From Apiosordaria backusii (lineage: Eukaryota > Ascomycota > Sordariomycetes > Sordariales > Lasiosphaeriaceae), in contig JAUKTV010000009.1 of the NCBI GenBank assembly GCA_030549205.1, forward strand, positions 620,001 to 684,000: a stretch of DNA of 64,000 bases. The letters are read 5' to 3'. Positions 45,040 through 54,513 of this stretch are shown here, one piece after another. The position numbers were made by a program, and so were the translations under genes. Numbering within the stretch: the first letter of the stretch is position 1; every line of letters begins with the position of its first letter. The notes beneath the pieces were generated by a model. It saw only the letters and a program-made list of their open reading frames with translations, was not told the DNA's origin and made no database searches.

Positions 45040-47539
45040 ATGCCGAGCATATTCGGAAAGTCCGGCTCCGGCCCGGCCGGGGTCCGTGCCAAGCCCGGGA
45101 AATCCATCCGGGGCACCATATCAGGTCCGATCCCGATACCCAGCAGTCCCGAAGACGATGAGTTTCCAATGCGGAAACCCGGTTCGGCAAAGGCTTCAAC
45201 AGTCACCGATGACGAATTTCCGATCAGGAGACCAGGCACAGGAATCGCCACTCCCTTACCGTTAAATGATGAGCCCTCGCCATCTTCGGACGGAAAGCAC
45301 GAGCGCGATACTGAAAAGGGAAGTGGAGACGAGAGGGACCTACCGGACGAAGTGGTCCCGGTATCTTCGATGTTGGGCGGGACCGTCGACAAAGAGACGG
45401 GAGAGATTATTCCTGAAGCACAATTAGATCCACCTCCCGGGCCTCCGTCCCGGCTCAGCACTCCGGCCGGGGCGCCGGCACCCCGAACCGCATCAATAAC
45501 GCCCCCAAATCGAACTTCGCCACAAGGCTCTTCGCCGCAGGGAGTCTCACCATCCAGAGTATCACCGCCAAGGGCATCACCACCAGCGAGAAGGGCAACC
45601 AACCCTGCCCTTAGCACGATCAGATATTCGACGATTAGCGATGCCCCTAGCAAAAATACCACTCAAAGCAATGTGCCACAGCGGAAGAAGTCGACCCTGC
45701 GGTCGGCCTTGGGAAGACTGTTTGGTCGTGGCAAGAAGAAGCATCAAAATGTTCAGGATACCAGTCCTACTCCGATCCCAGAAGCCGAGCCCGTGAGCTC
45801 AGTCCAGCACAGAAGTGTAAGTATTTGCCAGCAACGAGAATGACTGGGTTGCAGCCGGGATACTAACTTGAGTGCCACAGGATCCAACTGCGCTGAGCAG
45901 GCCTAATCACCAACTAGCAAAGCGCTCAGTTTCACTTCCTATCAGCGAGTTTGACCGCCCCCTGAGGTCACACTCGATCGGCCCTGGCGACATCATGGCC
46001 ATTGAGAGTGCGCGAAACTCGGTTCAACTGCAAGGAGAGGGAGGTTTGTCTATTGCAAACGCCAATAGCCGCCGAAGAGCCGCAACAACGACTAGCCGCA
46101 TGTTGTTTCAACAGCGCTTGCGAAACCCAGAATGGGGGGCTGGATTATCACCCCGACCAGCGAGTGCTCACGGGCGCGGTGGGAGTAGCAAGGAGGAAAT
46201 GCATACCGAATTACATGACCCCGATGAAATTGGGCGCGCCATCACAAGCGACAGCGGGAATGGTCTTCGGCGGCGGTCTAGGAGCCTGTCTGGGCTTCAG
46301 GATTTTGCCAACAACCGGCCTGTAACGGCCCGTCGGAGAAGTGACGAGATACGTTTCTGGAGGCAGTCGTACGATCCAACAGGCCTCATGTCGCCGTTGT
46401 CTTCGAATGCTCCTGATATCGACGACACAGGCGTGGTAGACGTCAGTGTCCCAGACAGCCCAGCCGTCGAAGTGCCGCCCAAGACACCACCCCAACCATT
46501 CAACTTTGGCGTGTTATCCAAAGATATGCTCGGCATGAAAATCACTCACGCTGCCAACCTGGATACCAGAGTTGGAAACCTCGAGTCTCGCACTCACAAA
46601 CTAGAGAGGGTAGTTACTCAACTCTGCCACTCCGTGCCTGGCTTCAAAGGGCCACTGGGCGACAGCACCACCTCCACCGCCACCCCTATCACATCCCAAA
46701 ACGAATCCTTTCCCGTCCAAAAGAAAGTTTACGTTCAGCAACCAACCTTTGCCTTTTCCACCTCCGCCACGCTTCCAACTATCCCCGCGATATACAACCC
46801 CATCCCACCCACTCCATTAAGGCCAAGCAGTTCTCGTCGATCGCTGGAAACAGAAGACAGGGACACGCACTCCCTTCTCTCCTTTGGTGAAGCCCCTACT
46901 TTTATTGGTAGCCTCCATCCTCCATCCTCGTCAGCAACTCATGCCCAGTCCCTGACTGCAACCGCCCCGCCACCACCAACATCAACCTCTACGGCAACTC
47001 TCCGCCCAATTAACCCAACAGAGGAAACCATCACCCAACTCAAAGCCGAGTTAGCGTCCGAACGAGCCCTCCGTCAAGACCTCGAGTCCCAAGTGAAGAA
47101 ACTCAGCGAGAGGCTCAACACCCTCTCCTCGACCGTCTTCGCCATGGTTCGCAGCCCTTCCGAGTCCCGCTCCCACGAACGGTTAGCGCCAGCGGCCTCT
47201 TCCTCCTCCCTCGGTGGCGGGTCACCGTTGCTATTACCAAACTCTCAGAAGACAAGACTTCATGTTCCCCCTGTAACTCAGCAGCAGGAGCAGCTGAGTG
47301 TGTTCGATGAGAGCGATGACGACGATGATGAAGAGGCCAAGACGGTTGAAGTTGGAAAGGATGATGAGGAGGGAGTGGAAGAATTCCAAACGCCTGTGGA
47401 GGTCAAATATGGCGCTTTTGGGGAGGAGCTGAGAGAGGGTGAAGAAGGGGATGATGAGGAACACAAGAGGAAGAAGGCGGCCAGGACGTTGAGCTTGAGT
47501 CAGTTGACGCTGGGGAAGGGGCAGAGGGCGCAGGTGTAA
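45040..47539 (+). CDS. Uncharacterised low-complexity protein with coiled coil
   Basis: Not recognised. Two exons, 45040-45816 and 45881-47539, give 811 aa; the intron has GTAAGT, TACTAAC and CACAG. The first 260 residues are disordered, rich in Pro, Ser, Gly and Arg, with several DEFPxRxPG-type repeats (DEFPMRKPG, DEFPIRRPG) and a basic patch (RLFGRGKKKH). A Ser/Arg-rich middle follows. A conserved-looking segment (FNFGVLSKDMLGMKITHAAN) comes before a short coiled coil (LDTRVGNLESRTHKLERVV), a second coiled coil lies near residue 640 (ITQLKAELASERALRQDLES), and the C-terminus is acidic. The pattern suggests a phosphorylated scaffold, cytoskeletal or nuclear, but nothing specific can be claimed. 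Confidence 0.85.
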
Positions 47540-47774
47540 AAGCCTTCTCCTATTAGTTCCTTCCACCGCCCAGCCAGATGCCCTGAATCACATATAAAAC
47601 GACCCCTACGACAACAACACGACAACGGGCCATATTACCCTCTTTTGTTGGTGGTGCGAAGGAGACGGATGGGATACAAGAAGAGTTGGGTGTGGAAAAG
47701 ACTCGACAGAGAGGCTCAAAAACAAACGGCTCTTCCGAGTTTTTTGACATTGTATGCTTACCGGGTGGCTCGCG

Positions 47775-47814
47775 CGGTTTTTCACCAATCCAACACTTGA
47801 TTGGTGAAAAACCG
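47775..47814. repeat. Perfect 16-bp inverted repeat (hairpin), 8-nt loop
   Basis: CGGTTTTTCACCAATC (47775-47790) is exactly complementary to GATTGGTGAAAAACCG (47799-47814). The flanks (GGTGGC on the left, GCCAACC on the right) extend the pairing imperfectly. It lies about 240 bp after the stop of the gene at 45040. Confidence 0.9.
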
Positions 47815-48184
47815 TGCCAACCACCGCGGTAAACAGACATGTTTTCAAACCTCGGGGCTTTTTGTTGGGAGCTTCCTGAAGCTTTCCTCCCGGCTCTTTT
47901 TACACCAACCTGCCTTCACACAACCGACGTTTTTCTCCGTGATGTATTACTATCACGCGTCATACATACCCATATACACCTACTTCTACATTTTGGCATA
48001 GCTTGCGGCACACATCCTTTTTTCTGTTATTTTGACAAATTTCAGCTTTCATTCTTGTTGTGTATTTATCAGCATATATATCTATCCTTTTTCTTTTATT
48101 GGCGTTTCTTTGTTGGAGTTCATACTGTTGTTTTTTTCTCCGAGAAGTTGTTATCTCTTGTAGTTAGTTAGTTTTGGTTTTGTG

Positions 48185-48208
48185 TTGTGTGTGTGTGTGT
48201 GTGTGTGT
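48185..48208. repeat. GT dinucleotide microsatellite
   Basis: About eleven GT units in the convergent intergenic region. Likely polymorphic; no function inferred. Confidence 0.85.
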
Positions 48209-48937
48209 TTGTATAAGTAGATACCCCCTCTGGATTTGGGCATTAGCAAGAAAGAAAGGAAGAGTGTGAGTGAGCATTTCCGGTTGGGATTTCTGGGGAA
48301 TAATAAGAACACAGTTTACCTAAGGTATCATGATGTCTTTGCCTCGTGATTATTAGTTGGCCGTATTACAGACAAGGTTTGTTGAAACTTGATGTGTGTA
48401 TATATGCCCACGTTACTTTTCGCAAGGCTTGGGAGTGACATGGTTGTGAAGCTGATGTTTTTGTCTAATTGTATGCTATATTTGTCCTTTTCCGCAGGTA
48501 AGTTCAAGATATACCATCAATAGATGATCAAATATCATACACAACGCAATTTCATCTTCGTCACCACAACCACAACACCAAAATGTACACAGACAGACCG
48601 ACAGACAGACAAACAAACAGACAAATAAGGCATTGGGGTATCATATTTATATTCATTCCTCGCTTTTTTATCCTTGAGTCCTTATGTACCTCTCTCTTCT
48701 CCCCTCTTTAATCTCCCCTCCCCCTCCCCCCTGCTCCCCTACCCTCCCAATATTATCCATCCATATGCCCCTTTGACAACATCCTCCCAAACCTCCTCCT
48801 CCCAATTCTTCCCCCATCATCAATCTTCACTTCATCTTCCCAAACCACACACCAAAGGATAAAAAACCCCCATCCATCTCAGTCTAATACCAGCTCCCCC
48901 CCTCGCCAAAAACAAAAAAAACCCATCTCTCCGCTGA

Positions 48938-48956
48938 TGGCGTCGCACCGACGCCA
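48938..48956. repeat. 8-bp GC-rich hairpin
   Basis: TGGCGTCG and CGACGCCA flank a CAC loop. It sits about 770 bp beyond the TAF2 stop, so it may lie outside the transcript. Confidence 0.8.
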
Positions 48957-49728
48957 CGCACGCTCTTAATTGATTAGAATACTACAAATAATACAGAGAT
49001 TCGTGAATCCCCCCCCACCATTCTTTTTGTGTTGCCTTGCCCGCTTGCCTCAGTTGATAACCCCCCTGAGGCATAAGAAAAAAAGCCGACAAACCGAAAA
49101 CGCCTTGCTGAATAAAAAAAAAAAAAAAACCAATTCCCGGAATGTGAATGCGTGTAATAACCCAACCCACCCCCCCCCCCACCCCGTTCTGAATGCAAAT
49201 CTCTTTTTGGATGTGACGAAGCGAAAAACCGAAAACTGCTCTCTTAGCAGATGGGAAAGGCGGAAAAGTAAGATATGATCATAGGTGAGATTGTGGTGTG
49301 TGTAGGTGTGTGGGTGTCGTGGGCTGTGTATGCTCTTCCTTGCTCTGCTCCAATTGGGGCCCGCACACTTGAACATCAAGTGCCCGCCTGCCAATTTCTT
49401 ATGGAGAGAAAAAGCTGCGATGGTGGCGGATACACACCATGTGAGGGCTCGTGTGTGACGTGCTGATCTTCGTCCCAACTTCTGCCTTGCTCTTTGTTAG
49501 GTAACAAGGGGGCTCGTGCATTCAATATCCCCAAATAAGAGGCTGATAAGATAGTGAATGACCTCACTCCCCACCCACTTCTTATCGTTGCTTCCTCTTC
49601 AACGAGAAGTATCCGTGCGTTCTGCTCCTGATCAAGTCTGCCCCACACGCCCTTCAGATATAATCCTCCCATCCAGCAACTCAGCGCAAGATCAATCCTT
49701 CTCCCAAACAACCCACATCCAGCCCCAT

Positions 49729-52700
49729 CTACCTCTGCCCGCCCGAGGGAGGAGGCGACGCCTGACTTGGAGCCCGGACCTTCAGCTTGATCACGCTCTT
49801 CTTCTTCACCGGCGGAGCATCACCACCACCACTCGACCCTCCACCGCCTGTTGAACCACCCCCAGACTTCCCGACCGAACTCGACTGGCCACCCGGAGAA
49901 TGATGAGGAGCAGCACTAGGCAACGGCTTCCTCTGTTTAGGCGCCGCAGACAACAACGACGGCGTCCCAGGCCTGTTCGGAGCAGGACTAGCCCTCGAAG
50001 AACCAGGCGCTGGACTCGCACGGCTCAACAAGATAGGCGTCGACCCACGACCACCCACAGTAGGAGTACGGGCGCGGACAGAGGAATTGACAGAGGATGA
50101 CATCTTCGCCAACCCACCACCGCTGCTGCCACCAAGGGCTGAAGGGCGCTTGGCCACAATGGTAGAAGAGGTAGAGACAGAGGACGGCCGGTTGGCGGCT
50201 TTGTGTTCTCTGATTTGGCGTCTGGTCTTCTCCGGGAGCCTATCCCAAGCTCGGAAGGGGACAGTGACGATTTTGCTAGGTCGGCCGTTTTCAGTCTTGA
50301 GCTTCTTGGGTCGATTGAAGTCATCGCCTTCGTCGCTCTTGCGCTTCTTGGCAGATGGTTTAGGACGCTTCTCTGCTGGCGGTCTGGCTCCGTTAGTAGA
50401 GGGGGGAACAGGCGCGGCAGACGAGGGAGGAGGCGGTGTGGCCGTTTTTGGGGTAGAAGGGGCGCCGAGAAGCACGGAGACACGTTGTACCGCAATCGAG
50501 TCCGAGACAACTGTCGAAGAAGGCCGTGGTGTGGCCGGCGTGCTGACTGCCTGAGCCACAGACACACGAGACACGACCGCAATAGAGTCGTTGGACACCG
50601 TTGGAATGGTAAGCGGCTGTGGAGTACCGGGTCTGCTGGCGGAGGGTCCGCTAAAGGAAGGCTGCCTGCTGAAAGAGGCACCGCTGAAAGAAGGCTTTGT
50701 GCTGAGCTTGATTTTCTTTGGTTCCGGTGGTTTAACGGCAGCCTCGGGCTGCGGAGGAGGTGGCGGTTCGAGTATACGCTTCTGGCGAGGCTCAGTGCGG
50801 TATTCGGTCGTGAAGCGGATGATGCATTGCTTCTTGGCACCTCGAGAAGGATCTGGTCTGCCGTTCACCAACGGAGGAGCATTAATCTCTCTCGTGGCTC
50901 TCCAGACCTTGGGATACTGGAATGTCAACAGCAGATTGTCATCAGGCTCAAACATGGCCGAGCAGAGGTCTAGGAGGTTGAATGTCTCCTTGGCGCTGAT
51001 CCAAGAAGAGTTGACGGCTTTCCAAAATACCAGTTGTAGGTCTTCGTTGCCTTTAAGTTCTTCCTTCAGAGCGGCAAGAGTATTCTGGATGCTCTGATTG
51101 CGGGTAGCATCGAGCTTCCTCTGTTGAATTTCGGCCTCGCCCTGCTCAATGACAAAGCCGTCATCCTCGACGATGGCCATGGGCTGCTCGACCTGCTGAG
51201 CCTTGTTCTCACCCAGGGCAATCGCAGCCATTCCCTTGCAGAGAATTTTGAACAATCGATCACGGACAAACGGCGAGGGGTCGGTCGAAACATTGGATAA
51301 TAACAGCTTCATGATCGCCGACTTGGACAACATGCCGAGCTCAACGAGACACTCGAAAGCCTTGATGCGCACGAGGTCAATGTTGTCGTCCTGAAGATAT
51401 TGGACAAACTCGAGCGGGGCGACCGGGATAACCTTGGCCTTCATGAGTCTCATCTTGCACTCAAGAGCAGTGGTCGTCCAGATGTTCTGGTAGGTCGAGG
51501 TCCATTCGTCCATACGCCGGTATTTGTCGATTTCCTCGATCGTCTTCTCGATGAAGCGCTTGAATTCCATATCTGCTTCCTTCTCCGGATTCAAACTCGA
51601 CAAGAGATCCCGCTCGCCTTCCACCTTCTTAGGGATCAAAGACGTGGTCAGGGCCTCGAGCAGCTTCGCCACCCAGAACTGGTCCGAATACTCGTTCTCC
51701 GAGTTGTCATTGAAGAGAATCAAATCGAGAAGGAAGTTCCGCGCGTCCTTCGAGCACCGACCGTTCTCCCTCGTTCTGGCAATGGCGTTCGGCATAGCAC
51801 ACTGGACGTTATACTGAGCTTTATCGCTAAAGTCATTCGGCATCGGAGGGAAGGTAACCGTTCCGTTCTTCGCAACCATGCGGTCGCAGAAGAAGTGCCG
51901 GAAGATCAGAATCAAGTGAGCCTTTCCAATGAAGTTCAGCTCCGGGTCTGCCATCTTGGGAAGATCTTCGATAGCCATGCACCGTATGCCGTAGTAATAC
52001 CGACGGTCCATGGCCGTTCGCGTCTCAATAGTAGAGACAACGCCGCTAGGTCTCGAGGTCCTGTGCAAGTAAAGCATGGAATCCTGTTGCGCGACCACGT
52101 CCCGGTCTTGCTGGAGCTGAGCGACGATCATGTAGGGAGGCATGTCCGTCTTCATAGAACAAAGCCACTCAAAGTTGCAGTCCAGCCTGATCCACTCGTA
52201 GGACTCCTGGTCCATCTGAGTTTGTGTCGCTTGAGACCAGTCCTGAAGACCCCAGTCCTGCGCATCCTTCTCCGTCTGGAGGACGTCGCCCAGGGCATTA
52301 TAGTAGACGACATCGTCCTCCTGGGGGTCTTTGTCCGCAGCCGAGTTTGCCGCAGCTGCCGCAGTGGCTTTCTTGGTACGCTTCATTCGCTTGTACTTTG
52401 TATTGTACGCAATCTGCAACGTAGTCGAATTTTTATCCTTGTCGGTTATGGCCAGATAGTGCTCATATGGGGTGCCATCAGCCTCGTGAATCCGGACGGT
52501 GAACGGGCCGGTAAAGAGCTTTGGAACCGGACCAGCCCAGACGTCGTGCCTCAGCTCCACAAGTTCGCGGTGGAAATCTTCTTTGGTGATCTCCTTAGGG
52601 GTGGTGTCTCTACCTTGCTTTTGCTCAATCGTGATATCGACATTCAAGTTCTTCTTGTTGAACTTCTGCTTGATGTCGAGCTTCGGACAGCCGGCGCTGT

Positions 52701-54513
52701 AGATCCACTGATTCCAGAGTTCGTCTGGGCGGTATTGGCTCATCTTCTCACAAGCTGACCGGAACTGCTCTGCAGACAACCATGTGGTCTCGTTCTTGGT
52801 GTCGATGTTGGCCGTGGAAACAATCTTAGAGATTACACGAACGATGCCTGTCGAGCCCGGAATCTTGGACATGCGCTGGTCGAGAATGTAAAGAACCAGT
52901 GGCGCCTTGAGGGACATGAACTCGAGTTCAAAGTCGCCGATGTGAAGATGCTCCCCCAGGTCATGAAGCGAAGGGCGACTAACGTCTTGCTCCACCAACT
53001 TGTCAGACAGCGTCTTCAAGTGAAACCGATACCAGTTGTTACCACATATCGTCTTCATAAAAAGATCCGTCATGAACCACTGAATTCCGACAATGAGCCA
53101 ATTGTCGGAACGGCGATTTGGAACGATGTAAACTCCAAAGTATTGGCTCGCCAGGGCATGGACCAGCTTCCTGGTAACTTCAAACTCCACATCAATGATC
53201 TCCTCGGGATATAGGAGCCGTGTGCTGCAAAGCGATATTGAAGTTCCTGATACTGTATCGGGGACCATGTCTTCCACGAAGCAGATCTTGTAGCTGTCGA
53301 AGGGGTAGCGTCCAAACTCGGGCGCAAAATAGTCGGCTGCACCGACGATGGGCTGGCAAGCATGCAGAACCTCCTCAGCACGGTTCGGGAGACAGTACCC
53401 GTGAATCTTAGCTGCGTTCGCCCCCAACTTCTCGTCTGCGTCTTCCGTTCTGAACTCGGACCAAAGCTGGATGTGCTCAAAGGGTCCGATGGCGAAGGCG
53501 ATATGCTGTGCGGCCGCTATTGAGGACTCAAACGTCATAATCTTCTTTTTATCATCAAGAGGATCGATCTGTTCGCCCGTGAGATTGCCAGAGCAGACGA
53601 CGGTCATCTCCAACAGCTTATCCTGCTCAACAAACCTGGCAGGAGGAGGTGGTGGTGCCGGATCCTCGCCATGTTTTCGTTTCCGGGTCGGATTCAAGGC
53701 CTGAGTAGTCGATGGTTGCGTGGCAGTTGGCTGTTCGAAGACATCGCCCAAAGTCCGCGGGCACTTGATAGACAGCTCCCAAGGATGTCTTGACCCCGGG
53801 TCATCCACACAGGGAAAGATGCAGGAAACGGTACCCGGCTCCATAGAGTGTCGGGTATAGACGTGGGGATATCTGAGATCGCCTTCGTCCACACCGACAA
53901 AATGCAGCCCATCCCGGATATTTTTCGAGCGGAAAGGGATAGAGATCTTATAACTATGCGCCTCGTTCTGGTCCATCCCAGAAGCAACCGCCTCGTTCTT
54001 CACTCGGGCAAGTTCGGGCATCTGCCGTGATTTGGCAGGCGGTTTAGACAAGTACTCGCGCTTGAGGGACACCTTGAGAGAGCCGTCGGCGGGAACGCAA
54101 CACGGCAGGGCAGTTCGATCGCTGTTTGGAACCTCGGGGCGCTTCAAGGGCCGTAATGGCTGCATCCTACGCGCCATAATGTGATGTTGAGGGGCGCCGA
54201 TTTGGTATTGGCGAGGGACTTGCATAAGGTCGTAGGGGTCGGAGAAGGAGGCCTTCGTCTTGAATCCATTGACGGTAATGTTGTCGACGTCGATATCGCA
54301 CTGACGAGCATCGAGTGATATTTCTTCGAGATCCGGCTCTATCAGAAATACGACGATGGTCGAAACGCCATGGACGCTCTTTTGTTGAAGATCCACCTCG
54401 ATAGCAACGTGTTGCTTGATCACAACGAACTGGGGAGCCGCAGCTGGTGGTGGCGGCAAATCATCTCCAACCAAAGGGTCGCCCGCGGCGCCATTCTCAA
54501 TCGTGAGAGACAT
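49729..54513 (-). CDS. TAF2: TFIID subunit TAF2
   Basis: Single exon, 1594 aa from the ATG at 54513 (MSLTIENGAAG); an in-frame ATG at 54633 would add 40 residues, but the conserved region starts after the second. The N-terminal 700 residues have the M1-aminopeptidase-like fold of TAF2 (VIKQHVAIEVDLQQKSVHG, GLHFVGVDE, YTRHSMEPGTVSCIFPCVDD, PFDSYKICFVEDMVPDT). The zinc site is degenerate (KLVHALASQYFGVY, no HExxH), as expected for TAF2, which is not a peptidase. HEAT-like helical repeats follow to about residue 1200. The tail is disordered, with Lys-rich nuclear signals and a final KSVIKLKVRAP motif. TAF2 contacts core-promoter Initiator DNA within TFIID together with TAF1. Confidence 0.95.
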   Translation of the reverse strand: MSLTIENGAAGDPLVGDDLPPPPAAAPQFVVIKQHVAIEVDLQQKSVHGVSTIVVFLIEPDLEEISLDARQCDIDVDNITVNGFKTKASFSDPYDLMQVPRQYQIGAPQHHIMARRMQPLRPLKRPEVPNSDRTALPCCVPADGSLKVSLKREYLSKPPAKSRQMPELARVKNEAVASGMDQNEAHSYKISIPFRSKNIRDGLHFVGVDEGDLRYPHVYTRHSMEPGTVSCIFPCVDDPGSRHPWELSIKCPRTLGDVFEQPTATQPSTTQALNPTRKRKHGEDPAPPPPPARFVEQDKLLEMTVVCSGNLTGEQIDPLDDKKKIMTFESSIAAAQHIAFAIGPFEHIQLWSEFRTEDADEKLGANAAKIHGYCLPNRAEEVLHACQPIVGAADYFAPEFGRYPFDSYKICFVEDMVPDTVSGTSISLCSTRLLYPEEIIDVEFEVTRKLVHALASQYFGVYIVPNRRSDNWLIVGIQWFMTDLFMKTICGNNWYRFHLKTLSDKLVEQDVSRPSLHDLGEHLHIGDFELEFMSLKAPLVLYILDQRMSKIPGSTGIVRVISKIVSTANIDTKNETTWLSAEQFRSACEKMSQYRPDELWNQWIYSAGCPKLDIKQKFNKKNLNVDITIEQKQGRDTTPKEITKEDFHRELVELRHDVWAGPVPKLFTGPFTVRIHEADGTPYEHYLAITDKDKNSTTLQIAYNTKYKRMKRTKKATAAAAANSAADKDPQEDDVVYYNALGDVLQTEKDAQDWGLQDWSQATQTQMDQESYEWIRLDCNFEWLCSMKTDMPPYMIVAQLQQDRDVVAQQDSMLYLHRTSRPSGVVSTIETRTAMDRRYYYGIRCMAIEDLPKMADPELNFIGKAHLILIFRHFFCDRMVAKNGTVTFPPMPNDFSDKAQYNVQCAMPNAIARTRENGRCSKDARNFLLDLILFNDNSENEYSDQFWVAKLLEALTTSLIPKKVEGERDLLSSLNPEKEADMEFKRFIEKTIEEIDKYRRMDEWTSTYQNIWTTTALECKMRLMKAKVIPVAPLEFVQYLQDDNIDLVRIKAFECLVELGMLSKSAIMKLLLSNVSTDPSPFVRDRLFKILCKGMAAIALGENKAQQVEQPMAIVEDDGFVIEQGEAEIQQRKLDATRNQSIQNTLAALKEELKGNEDLQLVFWKAVNSSWISAKETFNLLDLCSAMFEPDDNLLLTFQYPKVWRATREINAPPLVNGRPDPSRGAKKQCIIRFTTEYRTEPRQKRILEPPPPPQPEAAVKPPEPKKIKLSTKPSFSGASFSRQPSFSGPSASRPGTPQPLTIPTVSNDSIAVVSRVSVAQAVSTPATPRPSSTVVSDSIAVQRVSVLLGAPSTPKTATPPPPSSAAPVPPSTNGARPPAEKRPKPSAKKRKSDEGDDFNRPKKLKTENGRPSKIVTVPFRAWDRLPEKTRRQIREHKAANRPSSVSTSSTIVAKRPSALGGSSGGGLAKMSSSVNSSVRARTPTVGGRGSTPILLSRASPAPGSSRASPAPNRPGTPSLLSAAPKQRKPLPSAAPHHSPGGQSSSVGKSGGGSTGGGGSSGGGDAPPVKKKSVIKLKVRAPSQASPPPSGGQR

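Larger units (their letters stand above)
47540..49728. other. Convergent 3' intergenic region
   Basis: A 2.2-kb space between the 3' ends of the gene at 45040 and TAF2. It holds two hairpins (47775-47814 and 48938-48956), a GT microsatellite near 48186-48208, poly-A near 49118-49131 and a poly-C tract near 49170. No coding region recognised. Confidence 0.5.
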
